Below, piece by piece: positions 12,025 to 24,170 of a DNA stretch of 64,000 bases. How positions within the stretch are numbered: position 1 is the first letter of the stretch; the number at the start of each line of letters is the position of its first letter. A program made the translations under genes and the position numbers. A model generated the notes under the pieces. It was not told the origin of the DNA. It saw nothing but the letters and a program-made list of their open reading frames with translations, and made no database searches. Origin of the DNA: Phymorhynchus buccinoides (lineage: Eukaryota > Mollusca > Gastropoda > Neogastropoda > Raphitomidae); the NCBI GenBank assembly GCA_017654935.2, contig CM065706.1:14988605-15052604 (forward strand), given 5' to 3'.

Positions 12025-13505
12025 TCAGCGCTACCTACATAATTAAAATTTTCACCTAGGGACTTCTTCTGCCCAAGTCAAAAGTTTACTACTTTCAAAC
12101 AACTACTAAAGATCATTATTCATACAAAGTTTCAAATGTGTGGGATGTTTTGATTGGTCAAGAGAGCACAAAAACAGTATGGTGTCCACCCCTAAAAGGC
12201 ACGTTGTCAGCGCTACCTGGCCACTGAATGGGCCTTCTATGTGTAGAATAGCTTGTTCAGAGTTAAGTTCTTAACCATAAGGCCAAATTTGCCACATTTA
12301 TGCTTGTAGCAGACATATCTTTCAATTCACAAGAAATTTAATTCATACAATTTTCTTTTAGTGGATGGATGATAGTGGCGTCATTGTTGTCTGTGTTGCC
12401 CACAATTTTTTTCTCAAATTTAAATCATTCTTTTTTTTCTATCATTGGATACAATCATACATACAAAAGTTCATTTCAAAGTAATCTGTAAGTTAAAAGT
12501 GATAAATGCACCGTAAAGTCTGTTTAAGTAGGTGAAATCATGTAATGATAATGGAGGACACCATGTTGTCAGCGCTACCAGTCGGTGTCCCTGTTGTCAG
12601 CGCTACCCAGAAATTATTTTTGTTATTAAGCTCTTTATATTTTACTCTTTTTTTCTATCACTGAAAACATGTCTTCATTTCAAGGTAATCTGTAAGTTAA
12701 AAGTGATAAATGCACCATAAAGTCTTTTTAGTAGGTAAAATTATGTAATGTACTTTGTAGGACACCATGTTGTCAGCGCTACCTGTTGGTGTCCCTGTTG
12801 TCAGCGCTACCCAGAATTAATTTTTATTAAGCTCTTTATATTGTAAATCACCGTATCTATGGGTTATTCCTAGTGGTAATGAAACTATTCTAACACATCC
12901 GCTATGAAAAATTGTCATTTTGAGTGGTGAGACATTATATAACAACATTTTGATATGAACCATGATGACACAAACCAACACTAGTATTTAAACATTTCTT
13001 TTTTATTATTTTGCAAATGAAACCATTTGTAAGTCTTTATTTCCAGAACGTCTGCCATGTTAAAGTGATAAATGCACCATAAAGTCTATTTAAGTGGGTA
13101 AAATTATATAATGGAGGACACCATGTTGTCAGCGCTACCAGATGGTGTCCCCTGTTGTCAGCGCTACCCAGAAATTTAATTTTTAAAATTTAACTCTTAT
13201 TTTTTAATTGTCAAATTAATGGAATATCAGAGATAATAATGAAACTATTCTAACACATTTGAAATAAAATATATGGCATTTTGAGTGGCACAACATTATA
13301 TAAAAAAAATCAATTATGGTCAGATCCAAAGACGGTATAAACCAACACCAATATTAAACTTTAAAAAAAAAAGTTTTAATGAAATCATTTCATAACTCTT
13401 TATTTCAAGTCAGTCTGTTATTCTAAAGAGATAAATGCATCATAAAGTTTATTTAAGTTGATGAAATTATGTAATGAAGGACACTGTGTTGTCAGCGCTA
13501 CCAGC
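12025..13505. repeat. Array of the 15-bp motif GTTGTCAGCGCTACC in degenerate longer repeats
   Basis: Nine direct copies occur at about 12030, 12204, 12566, 12593, 12769, 12796, 13125, 13155 and 13488, with one inverted copy at about 11811. They often follow GGTGTCC or GGACACCAT and come in pairs about 28 bp apart. Around three pairs a larger unit is visible (GTGATAAATGCACC, TAAAGTCT, TAAGTAGGTGAAAT). Confidence 0.8.
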
Positions 13506-13699
13506 TCTGGACGCATATAAATAAAGTCATAAAACCCAGCAACGATAGCTTTGACTGATTTTGTTTTCATTTCATAAGAAAGTTGATTCATAAAGCTACT
13601 CTGTCTATGCATGCATTTTCTGTTCAATTTGCCCAATTTTATTTTTTGACTTCTATGTCACATATTGCCCAGTTTTCAGGAGAGAGACTTATTAGGCTT

Positions 13700-14860
13700 A
13701 AACCAATGTTGATGACAAACATCATTTTTGATGTAATCATTCAACCAAAATCAAACTTCCCAACAATTTTCACTTATATAAATCTAAAATACATGAAAAT
13801 GTCATGCTTTGTTGGAGCAGATATTACTTTATCATAGGAGTATAAAAGTTTCTTACAAAATATATTAGTTTAAATAATATTGCACTTTCTCTTAAAGGTT
13901 CTGACTTTGATGTAACACTTGACATCCGTCATATCTAAGTTATAATGCTCAATAAAATCCTCAAGATATATATTTTTAACTTGCTCTCTTTTATTTTACA
14001 ATTAAACTGTCATATAATTTTTTGATATAAAGTTGACCCCTACCCTTATTTAACACCAGCATGTTCATTTCTTTCTTCTACACTAATCCAAATGTTTAAT
14101 GTAATCATTTTACTGGACTTGATGTTTGTCATCAAGAAAATGTTAATTATCAAATTTAGCTGGTTTTATTGGTCTAACCATCTAATAAACAAATGAACAC
14201 CACTTCAGTGGGTTAATAATTAATTTAGAGCATTTTGCAGCCTTCATAGAAAGATAAATGAAAAAATAGTGCTTAATGAAAATTATTTATGTAACTATGA
14301 TGTTCGTCATACATGTCTTAAATGGTGTAACTAGTGAATTATGATAAATAATTCAATATTTGTTTGAAAAAAACATTCATGCAAGTTATTATTTTTTTAG
14401 CATTCTGCTTACTGTAGTTGACAAAAATACAGTTATTCATAGACATTTTGGCCAGAAACTGGAAAATAAATTATTTAGGTAACTTTGATGTTTGTCATGC
14501 ATTTTTCACACATTGTGTAATAAAACAATAACAATGACATGAATCAATTAATAGTTTGGTAGAAAATATTCAGTTAACTTGTAATTGGGTTTTTTTATGG
14601 CATCTTAAGTACTTAAAGACAGAATGAGTGTGTTTGATACAACTTTCAAATGTAAAGTGATGACGAAGGTCATTTGTTACCTCAACAGACCCATAATAAT
14701 CATCATACTAACAGCAAATTTCAATAGGAAATGTCACAGACTAATAGCAAAGAATGAAAAGAACTTAACACAACATGATTTGCTGGAGCTATGAGAAAAT
14801 ACTGTGACATAACACCATGGTTGTGATGTAATCATTGATGTTCGTCATCAGGTGGGGGAC
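13700..14860. repeat. Regularly spaced GATGTTYGTCAT-like motifs
   Basis: Copies lie at 13711 (inverted), about 13919 (variant), 14121, 14299, 14487, 14659 (variant) and 14837, so the later spacing is 172-188 bp. The surrounding sequence is poorly conserved, which suggests old tandem repeats in which only the motif is still recognisable. Confidence 0.65.
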
Positions 14861-15049
14861 ACCACATTATCACCATTTTCTCAGAAATCGGTTGAAAAAT
14901 TGTCCTGCGACTTTGGACATGTTTTGCCTCATTTATATCCTTTCTAAATATGCATGTATTTAAATGGTATTAATAGTTTCATTTTTTACCCTCTATGTCC
15001 ACTTTTCATGCCCACCTTTTGGCACAGAGTCCAATATCTTACACGTAAC

Positions 15050-15440
15050 GTGTGCATATTTCATACCTGCATGGATGTAACACTTTAATGACTATGTATC
15101 GTCTGACAGCCTTAGTTTGACAAGGCGATTTTGAGTGATGTGAATTATAGACCTTTAATGTAAATGTTTTACAAGTAATTATGTGCTGATCGACGTATTT
15201 TAAAGATATTTGTATGTGTGTGCATGTGTGTGTGTTCTACAATTTCTTTTATAGCTGCGCAAAGCTGATATGAATTACAGACATGTATACTTTTATATAA
15301 ATATTTTACACGTAACTGATTAAGTGCCAACTATTTTTCGTGATGTGTGTATTTGCGTGCCCGTACACACATGTGTGCATGTTTTATACCTGCAATGTAA
15401 CATTTTAATGACTTTTATATAAATATTTTACACGTAACGT
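15050..15440. repeat. Degenerate tandem repeat (GTGTGCATGTTTTATACC... units)
   Basis: The units share GTGTGCATGTTTTATACCT, GCAATGTAACATTTTAATGA and ATATTTTACACGTAAC. The copy at the left edge continues the remnant at 10140-10206 across the inserted element. Confidence 0.7.
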
Positions 15441-15728
15441 GTGCATGTTTTATACCTCCACTGTAACATGCACTGTACCTTTGAACAATAATCTGCAGAC
15501 ACACAGATGCACACACACACTCTCTCTCTCTCTCCCTCTCTCTCTTTCTTTCTGCTTTTGCTTGTCTTAAAAAACACCCCCCCCAAAAAAAAAACCACCA
15601 TAGAGTTGGGTTGGTTGGAAACGAGGCCGACTTGGACGGACATGAGGCCGACTTGACTCATTGGGCGAGGGCGAAACGACCAAAAAAAGCGGGGCCGAAA
15701 TGGCACGAGTCCGATCTGACCGGCTTCC

Positions 15729-15759
<31 letters not shown>

Positions 15760-15821
15760 GAGTCTCTCTCTCTTTCTCTCTGTCCCTCTCTTATAAGTTA
15801 TAATTATATGGGTAGTTATTT

Positions 15822-15935
15822 TTTCCGGAATCCACCCAAATCCTGTAGAATCCACCCAAATCCTCCAGAATCCACCCAAATCCTCCAGAATCCACCCAAA
15901 TCCTCCGGAATCCCCACAAATCCCCCACATTCAGT
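15822..15935. repeat. 20-bp tandem repeat TCCACCCAAATCCTCCAGAA
   Basis: About five units with one to three substitutions each. Confidence 0.9.
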
Positions 15936-16005
15936 TTGATTCATGTAACCAACGGACAATGACGTGTACGTGGGGTGTTCATTAAATGTTGTCTTTGACA
16001 AACAC

Positions 16006-17276
16006 CAGGGCTCCCCATTCTGTGCGTCTGTGCGTCAAATGTGCGTGACAGACGCATTAAAACTTCGTACTGGGGGTGAAACGACGCACTATAATTACTA
16101 CTCGAGGGTTATGAGACGCACTATAAATCTGCTGAGTGCGTGAGCCCGTCTCCCATTTCACCCAGCCCGAAAAGCCGGTCTACTGCAGACCCATGAGACC
16201 AATTAGGCATGTCAGCCCAAAGTTTACAAGTCTGGTACCACTGCTGTCTGTTTAGGTTAGAAGATAAAGACCCTTCCTCTTCCACCCCTCTACTCGCTAA
16301 GTCCAATGGAGCCCTCAACTTCCTTCCTTTCTTTCTTCCTTCCTTCCTTTGGGTGACTGCGTTGACTATTTTGTCACTTTACAAATTAGGGATCTGAGGA
16401 ATTGTGCGCTAACATAGGGTGAGGGGTCATTGAACTTGTAACCAGTCTAGAATGATCAAGTACTATCATGACCTGACCTTCACCTTGTGCTAATGCCCCT
16501 GAAGTGTTTCAAGTGATGGAGTTTTGTTTTTTTCTAACCCAAATGCTTGTCCTGTCTATTTATGGAAGACAGGACCGGGTTATGTGAGCGAATGGAGGGT
16601 GGGGGTAGAGAGAGAGAGAGAGAGAGAGAAAGAAAGATAGAGAGAGAGCACCATTCAGATAAGGCTGACATTGACAAGAGCTTTTAAAAGAAAAACATTT
16701 CACACTGCACACACATACGACGATACGTATACATGTATGCCCAGCTGCACACACACAGGGTTCATTCTTAGGGCTGGTCATAGGTCATTGACTCATAAAC
16801 CTTTGATTTTGACCTATTGTTTTAGCAAGCAACAGATCATATGACCTATAGATTTTACATATGAGAAAGCAACAATGACTCGTTTGACTTCTGTTGTGTG
16901 TGTGTGTGTGTGTGTCCTATTGAATGTTCAACATAAATTGTCATGCCTTGCTTGAAATTTTATAATTTTGTTGTTTCATCCTCAATGCCTCAAAAGAGGG
17001 CAAAGGATTAAAGTTCTTGATTCTTGAATGATGTGTGTGAGTGTGGCTGTGTGTGACTGTGTTGGTAACATTTGTGTGTCGGAAATGCCAGGCATGTAAT
17101 GCTTCATACTGCCTGTGCATACAATACTTTACATTTATTTGACAGTACCCACATGTCTTTATGCTTATTTTGATTTTTCACCCTCTATAAGTTCACCCTG
17201 GGGGTGAAGAGACCCTCTATAGCTGCTTCCTGGGGGTGAAAATACCCTCTATGGTCAAACAAAATCGGGAGCCCTG
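16006..17276. mobile_element. 1.27-kb TIR element, CAGGGCTCCC family (family A), 6-bp target duplication
   Basis: The ends CAGGGCTCCC and GGGAGCCCTG are perfect inverse complements, flanked by AAACAC on both sides (16000-16005 and 17277-17282). The same ends bound the roughly 210-bp MITEs at 27078, 27490, 32697 and 37517. The interior has GACGCACTAT repeats and 'ccctctat' repeats near the ends but no recognisable transposase, so it is non-autonomous. Confidence 0.8.
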
Positions 17277-17290
17277 AAACACGTTTCCAC

Positions 17291-17412
17291 ATTGTGTGCG
17301 TGTGTTGTGTGTGCATGTGTTGTGTGTTGCGTGAGAGAGACAGACAGACAGACAGACAGAGAGATAGACTATGGCTTCTGGTTACATATGAAATTCAAAC
17401 TCAGGCTATGTA
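17291..17412. repeat. (TG)n and (GACA)n microsatellite
   Basis: TGTGTTGTGTG-like runs are followed by CAGACAGACAGACAGACAGA near 17340. Confidence 0.85.
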
Positions 17413-18181
17413 TAACATTCAAATTTATTCACTCTTTTTTTCAATTTCCTTTTTTAGTTTCACACCACCTCTCTCATCATCCTGCTGTTACACAACCACC
17501 CATTTACGACATAATTTTATAACTACGTTATTCACATTTTTTATGCATTTTCGTGTACATTACATGTACACATCTTTATTTATCACTCACTAATTTTTTT
17601 TAGCTTCACACCACCTCTCTCATCATCCTGCTGTCAAATAACCACCCATTTTACTCCATAATGTCATTACTAACATATTCACATGTTATGCAATTATGCG
17701 TAGTAATAGTATAATTATGTATGCATATATTTATCTCTATCACTCACTCATGTTTAGTTTCACACCACCTCTCTCATCAACTTGGTATCAAATAACCCCC
17801 CATTCACTGCATAAATGTCATTACTAACTTATGCAATATCGCAAACATTACGTATACAAATCTTATTTATCACTCACTATCTTTTTTTTTAGCTGCACAC
17901 CACCTCTCTCCCCTCATCTTGCTGTCAAATAAGTTTATAACCACATGTTTTACTCCATAATGTCATTACTAACTTATTCACATTTTGTGCAATTATGCGT
18001 ACATTACTGACATTATGCAAATCTCTATCAGTATCACTCACTCTCTTTTTTAGTTTCACACCATGTCCCTCGTCATCTTGGTGTCAAATAATCCACCCAT
18101 TGACTGCATAAATGTCATTTCTAACTTATTCACATTTTTATGCAATTGTGCGTACATTGCGTATGCAAATCTTTACTTATC
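17413..18181. repeat. About 150-bp tandem repeat, five units
   Basis: The phrase 'cacaccacctctctc' or a variant occurs at about 17461, 17609, 17759, 17897 and 18057, each followed by 'ataatgtcattactaac'-like sequence and 'atttatcactcact'. The last unit runs into the 3' end of the MULE reading frame: its 'cttatcact' is the complement of the final codons and stop, so the array was seeded at the end of that gene. Confidence 0.8.
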
Positions 18182-18975
18182 ACTTCGCGCACGGGCAGTG
18201 GTGGTCTTAGCACACCTTTTCCTTTTCACCTGTCCTGGCTTTCTGCCCTTCGATTTTGGTCCAATGGCACTTTTGGAACCATCGGTGCTGAGCACCACGT
18301 TTTGAAGTTTGGGGGTTGTAAAGAACCTTTTTCTGTGCCTGTCCTTTCTTTTTTGATCAATGGACATCCATGCATATCTTGGCATGCACAAATGTTGGTA
18401 CTGCTCCACGAGAGTGTATTCTCCAGCACCAAAGAATGCTCGGTTTACCTCGTTGTACTGAGCAGACATGACAGTGTGCAGTTTGTAAACCAGGTCCACT
18501 AGCTTTTGCGACTTCCATTGTACAGCTTGCTTTAGGATGTGGTTCATGGATTCGCAATTGTTATTAGTCCACAGGGCTGAATCCAATGAGATTCCAGGTT
18601 TGTAACAACCTTGCACATTTTCCTCCAGCATAGGTGCAATCCTTGCCAAGTGTCTCTTAAGCACAGTGTTGTCCGCCTGATCAATCAGATGTGCCATTTT
18701 GTCATGGACTTCTCCAGGGTCTTTAGATGTTGCTGCAATGCCTTTTCTCCCAAAGATATGAGTGAGCAGTTGCTTCCGATCTCCCCTGGGCATACCAATT
18801 TTGTCTGTGAGAGTCGCGTCAAGGTTTTTGCGAATATGTCGCGTGCAAGACATTTTTATCTCATCGGGGAAAGCCAATGCCATGGCATTCCTCATTGACG
18901 CCTCTTCATCACTGCCCAGAACAGTCGTTTGTGGGCATTGGCGCAGTTCCCCTGCAAGATGGTTGAAGAACAAAT

Positions 18976-19350
18976 GGAATAATAATAATAATAATAATAA
19001 TAATGGTTATTTATAGAGCTTAACTCTCTTTGCAGGGTGCTCAAAGCGCTGAACAAAGGCCTAACCACTAACATACAGATAAACATACACATTAAAGACA
19101 AGCCAAGAATAATCAACATGAAGACAAGTATCTAATGAATATAAACATTAAAAATAAGTGAGACTGTTCATACAAAATACATGTATTAATCTCTCTGAGA
19201 TGTCGGGTGGGAGTATAGGTTTGTACTATGTCAGTGAGATACTGAGGGGCAGTTCCATTAATACATTAATAGAGTTGAAGGTGAGGCATGCGACCTTGTA
19301 CTGAATTCGAGCAGAAATTGGAAGCCAGTGAAGAGTGTGGAGTAGCGGGG
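18976..19350 (-). mobile_element. LINE (CR1/L2-like) 3' end inserted in the MULE gene
   Basis: The minus strand gives LHWLPISARIQYKVACLTFNS, the conserved tail of CR1/L2-type reverse transcriptase, then a 3' untranslated part with AGCGCTTTGAGC and a terminal (ATT)n run (18978-19003 as AAT on +). It separates MULE residues that should be adjacent. Confidence 0.75.
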
Positions 19351-20317
19351 TGATATGCTGTGTCTTTTTTACTTTGAAAATCAATCTTGCAGCAGCGTTC
19401 TGAAGTTTCAGAATGTATCTGTGTCACTGTCACCATGTAAGAGCATCGGCCCACAGAACATCGGATGGTCTCCTGTTTTCCCGTTTGTCACAGCCAAGTT
19501 CTTGAACACAGTTACAGTGACATGTAGATCACTGAGGTTAAATGTTTTATCTATTTCCAGAATCGTGCTTATGGCGCATACTGGGGGGCAACAAAATCTC
19601 TTTAAGTCACACATCTGTTCATCAGAATACAGGACAAAGCATGGAGATTTCTTACTCTGTCTCAGAATCAGCTTAACAAATGGCATTGAATGTTGTAACT
19701 CTTCTACACCTGCAACCTGATCTGAATTATTTTTTTTTTAGGGCTCTTGCTTTGGCATTGTAAATTTGTCGCTTGTTTTTGAGGCCAAACATGGGTTTCT
19801 TCATGGTAAACTTGTGCTGGTCTTTTTTCACTTGTTTTCTTGAGTCTTTCCATGATTTTTGGATCAAGGCGTATGTTTTACATAATATCTATGAACAGTG
19901 AGAATGTTTTCTTTCTCAGGTTGGGGGGATAGTGGCACAAAAATTGTGCAGTTGTCTTTCTTGCGTTGCAAACAGTAGTTATTTAACTTATTATCTTTGA
20001 GCACAACCTTTGTTAATTTGCCATTCTCGTAAGTGAAGATTGATTTGTTTGTAGAGCCACTGGCCCATGCTCCCCTGTCATCAAAGTATTGTGAGGGCAT
20101 GCCTTTATTACACCTTTCCAGATTGTTTCCATTGTTTATAAGAAAGTAAACATTATCTTTGGAACCAGGGGGGATATTTTCCAGACAATCAGTAATCTCT
20201 GTGGACTTAAGTAAGTCTACCAAAGTATAAATATCAAGGAATTTTCCATTTGGAAGTGAATAAGAACCAGTGGGACTATTGGTAGGCATGCTGTTCTCTG
20301 TATCATAATCATCTTCA

Positions 20318-21187
20318 TTGTGTCCACCACCAGCGTCACCATCATCATCATCACCATCACCAACTTCATTGTGTCCACCACCCCCATCATCATCACCCTC
20401 ACCAACTTCATTGTGTCCACCACCCCCATTATCATCATCACCCTCACCAACTTCATTGTGTCCACCATCCCCATCATCATCACCATCACCAACTTCATTG
20501 TGTCCACCACCCCATCATCATCACCATCACCAACTTCATTGTGTCCACCACCCCCATCATCATCATCATCATCACCCTCACCAACTTCATTGTGTCCACC
20601 ACCCCCATCATCATCACCATCACCAACTTCATTGTGTCCACCCCCCCCATCATCATCACTATCACCAACTTCATTGTCTCCACCACCCCATCATCATCAC
20701 CATCACCAACTTCATTGTGTCCACCACCCCCATTATCATCATCATCACCCTCACCAACTTCATTGTGTCCACCATCCCCATCATCATCACCATCACCAAC
20801 TTCATTGTGTCCACCACCCCATCATCACCATCACCAACTTCATTGTGTCCACCACCCCCATCATCATCATCATCACCCTCACCAACTTCATTGTGTCCAC
20901 CACCCCCATCATCATCACCATCACCAACTTCATTGTGTCCACCCCCCCCATCATCATCACTATCACCAACTTCATTGTCTCCACCACCCCATCATCATCA
21001 CCATCACCAATTTCATTGTGTCCAACACCCCCATCATCATCATCATCACCATCACCAACTTCATTGTGTCCACCACCATCGTCATCACCACCACAATCAT
21101 CATCACCACCCGAAACATCATCAACATCACTACCCCCACCATCATCATTGTGTCCATCATCAGCATCATCACTATCAAGTTCTATGA
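20318..21187. repeat. Minisatellite encoding the acidic HNEVGDGDDD repeat of the MULE protein
   Basis: Around 18 units of 40-55 bp share 'caacttcattgtgtccacca' plus a variable CATCATCAC run. In the minus-strand coding frame a unit reads G-G-G-H-N-E-V-G-D-G-D-D-D. Unit lengths that are not multiples of three switch some stretches to a VDTMKLVMVMMM frame, so the tract is no longer coding throughout. Confidence 0.85.
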
Positions 21188-21484
21188 TTTCTGGTTTTCG
21201 TCTGTCAACAAGCACCACAAAGTGGTTTGGTCTGAATGCACTTGATTTCTTGACGAAAATTGTTGTAGTCCACATTACGGCAATTTTTGGTGCTGCAGTA
21301 GTGGGCAAACCTCTCCCATGGACAACTCTTGTAAGTGGTTCAGGCTGGAAATAGGCATCTTTTGTCGGCAGACAGAAAGATTGTATTGGGATATTGAGAG
21401 CTGCACTAATTGCAAACACTGCCACAATGTCACATGCTTCAGAAATGGTCAAAACATTTGTCAACATTGTTTCCCATATTATCT

Positions 21485-22260
21485 TATAATGTGTGCTTTT
21501 TGTGTGTGTGTTTTCTTCTTCTTTTTTTCTTCCTTAAAAGTGGTTTTATTCTGAAAAATTGTCTAAATTTAAACTACCAATTCAAATTGGCAATTCAAGT
21601 TCACCATTGTTAAGTATTATCCATGTTTGCTTTAATTCCCATTTTTGATATCTTTTTCAATTATTTCATGTGCCAATTTTTGTTCCATTTTCTTGACTTG
21701 ATTGTTTTATGTCAAATGTTCTTTGCTTGATGCATGGTATGAATGTGTGAGTGAGAGGGCAAGGTGTAAAGAAGCTATTGTAGCTTATCCTTTTTACCCT
21801 CAATAAAACATTCATATTTCATCCGTATTTTCTCTCTCTCAGTTTGTCTATCCCCCTCCCTCTCCCTCTCACTTCTCAGTCTCTCTCTGAGTCTTTCTCT
21901 CGAAGTCAAAGTCGCTTTCCTTTCCTCTTCTGTCAATTACAATCGATTGTGGATACATATACACTCACACCAGACACTCGCACACTCCCATGCATCATTG
22001 CATGCACACTGCTTCTCCACCATTTTTCTTTTCTTCCTTTCCCTTGACCATTTTTCCTAAAAATAAAATAAAATAAACATGTATAAAAATTAAGGTAGGA
22101 AATAAATTTTAATGATCAATGCCTGTGGTTGGCAATATTCACATTTCTGTCTGCCAAGAACAATAATCTGTTGATTAAAATGATTAAAATGTAATTTTTG
22201 TAAGCAATGACTGAATCAGTGAATGAGTTTGGCAGATATGTTCTTTTCTGTTACAAATTA
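21485..22260. repeat. Non-coding, with a dispersed repeat at about 21740-22080
   Basis: The block 'gcttatcctttttaccctcaa' (about 21783) occurs in reverse complement at about 36179-36200. The block 'ctgcttctccaccat...cttcctttcccttgacc' (about 22010-22050) recurs at about 26277-26325. This looks like the end of an unidentified retroelement. Confidence 0.45.
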
Positions 22261-22450
22261 TTGAAATAATTTATTTCATATATACTAGCGCTAAAATCCA
22301 TACAGTAGTATGCTCGATGCGCTTTACAAAAGCAACTTAATATTAATAAGTTACATTAAAATCAACATTAAAAACATGCATTAGATTAGAATCAACAAGA
22401 TAGTCATACTACCAACATTCCAGTGCAAAGAAATAAACTTTATAAAGTAA
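22261..22450. repeat. LINE 3'-tail-like remnant
   Basis: 'agcgctaaaat...gcgctttac' is followed by A-rich 'aacattaaaaacatg'. It resembles the LINE tails near 2757, 18976, 50605 and 52265. Confidence 0.45.
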
Positions 22451-22596
22451 CAAAAATAACATGATTCTCACTCACAGACATCCACTCTCATTCACCAGCA
22501 CTGTCACTCTCTGATAACACCTGACCCTCACAGAAACTAATGAAAATGTCAACAAGCAGCAGGAAGGAATGCACCAATACATGCGTACACACGGCC

Positions 22597-22599
<3 letters not shown>

Positions 22600-22656
<57 letters not shown>

Positions 22657-22675
22657 GTCCCTCCCCTCCCTCCCT

Positions 22676-22723
<48 letters not shown>

Positions 22724-22734
22724 CCTCCCTCCCT

Positions 22735-22818
<84 letters not shown>
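22600..22818. repeat. (CT)n microsatellite with CCCTCC interruptions
   Basis: About 220 bp of pyrimidine-only dinucleotide and CCCT runs. The open frames over it are artefacts. Confidence 0.95.
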
Positions 22819-22821
<3 letters not shown>

Positions 22822-24170
22822 TCTACAAAAATGTTTATAGCGTTACTTCATCAAACTTATCCAAACCTTGCTTGCATTCTATGTTGAAAAACACATATGA
22901 AGAAAAGGCACATAATGAAGGTGCAAACATTAAGTATCCATTAGCATTTCCTTGTTCCATGCACTTTTGTGCCAAACGGTGAAAACATGTCCAGATGATT
23001 CAGTACATCTGAAAACAAAAACATGATGGCTAAAATTCCACATACCATCCTAATAGTAATACATGACGAGCAATTATGCAAGAACTAAACGATATTTTGG
23101 GGACACACCACTACCAATTAGATTTAGAGCAATGATTTTTTTTCTCAGTAACTATGAAAACCTATGCTTAAACTTTAGTTAAAGTAAAGCAAAAGCTAAA
23201 ACCCAGAGGCGGACATCAATCAAACCGATAACATTCGGCAAGAAGAGACAATGGAAAACATACCAGGAATACTTTTGCATACATGGTTTAGTTTAATATC
23301 AAAGTCAATAAACGTTTAACTTTAAAAGTTGTGAACAATATGTGTACATACAATACTACATTAGTGTATTGACAATCCGTAATATCAACCATGTGTGGGG
23401 GTTGGGAGAGGAGGCTAATAATTTGGAGCATAAATTGTGCATGTTAGCTTGATGTTAAGTCGTTTGTTGTCAGTTGTGTGACGTGACAACAACGTGACAT
23501 GACGCAGCAATACTAAAACAAGACGACGACTCGCGTCCTTTCTCTTTCATTCAGGCACTTTTTACCACCATGCATAAGCGCAGCCTTCTTCAATACATGA
23601 AATACAAAGATACACACACACTTATGCAAGCACACACACATGTCCACAAACATGGACAAACTCATGTGCACACACACACAATGTATGCATGATGACAGAT
23701 CATTTTGAACTGACATACACACACACACATGCATTGCAAGCGCGCGCACACACGCATACGCCATACACACATGCATGTGCGCGCACGCACATGCACACAC
23801 ACACAACACACACACACACACACACACACATACATTCACACAAACTTGCACAACATGGGTGTAAATAACTAAACATTACATAAAAAACACGCAACCCTCC
23901 CTGCACCTGGAGCTGAGTTCTGACTAAACAGATCTTTCACAACCAATTCCAAACACACTTTGCCCTCCACAGTATTTATGCTTCATAAAGAAAGCAGCCC
24001 ACTACCGAAAAGCTCACCATTCTTCTTCTTAGGCATTTGATGAATGCAGTTTCCTGTACCAGAATTGCAGGCCCAAGACCAGCGAGTTAAAAGCTCTTTT
24101 GCAGCTCTTTGCTGAGCACTGGTCCAGACCAGAGTTGGCTCCCTTCTCAAAGTAGCTTCCTCCACAGTAG
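22819..24170. other. Non-coding, CA-rich at 23600-23840
   Basis: No gene recognised. An imperfect (CA/CG)n region spans about 23600-23840. The open frames there are low-complexity. Confidence 0.4.

Larger units (their letters stand above)
10207..15031. mobile_element. 4.8-kb non-autonomous TIR element with internal motif arrays
   Basis: The left end GACTCTGTGCCAAAAGGTG matches the complement of the right end CACCTTTTGGCACAGAGTC. It sits in a tandem repeat whose intact units give the empty site, suggesting a target duplication of about 3 bp (AAT). It has no long reading frame. A TIR element (10736-11590) is inserted near the left end. The middle has ten copies of GTTGTCAGCGCTACC and the right third has GATGTTYGTCAT-like motifs about 180 bp apart. 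A sequence resembling its end (TTTTGTGCCAAACGGTG) also occurs near 22970. Confidence 0.65.
9757..15712. mobile_element. Composite transposon bounded by inverted GGCC-rich terminal arrays
   Basis: The left array (9757-9850) repeats TCAACTCGGCC and GGTCATTTCGGCCTC. The right array (15612-15712) carries the same motifs inverted (GAGGCCGACTTGAC, GGCGAAACGACC). Both face inward, as in subterminal inverted repeats. The interior holds (TG)n at 9957-10027, a tandem repeat (15050-15440, with a partial copy at about 10140-10206) and a second transposon. No transposase was recognised. Boundaries are approximate and no target duplication was identified. Confidence 0.5.
18173..21480 (-). pseudogene. Broken MULE-like transposon gene (vertnin-like domain, acidic repeats, MULE transposase)
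   Basis: Four minus-strand blocks lie in the right order for one protein. First (21467 down to 21190) is a domain with IPIQSF, AVMWTTT and PNHFVVLVD, resembling the vertnin/OTU-like region of invertebrate MULE proteins. Next is an acidic Gly/Asp/His repeat (20318-21187), then a block of about 140 residues (19864-20289). The transposase core follows (19408-19686), with CFVLYSDEQ, KTFNLSDLHVTVTVF and FCGPMLLH. Last is the block with FFNHLAGELRQ, VLGSDEE and NNNCESMNHILKQ (18173-18973), which ends at a stop. The D of SDEE fits a DDE residue. A LINE tail splits the core at about 18976-19350, and frame changes occur in the repeats. It was recognised by motif memory, so the family name should be confirmed by profile search. 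Confidence 0.7.

Noticed and set aside
20320..21354. Long + strand open frame of 344 codons
   Set aside because: It is the antisense of the MULE acidic minisatellite and consists of His/Pro/Ser/Ile repeats. The informative frames with conserved motifs are on the minus strand.
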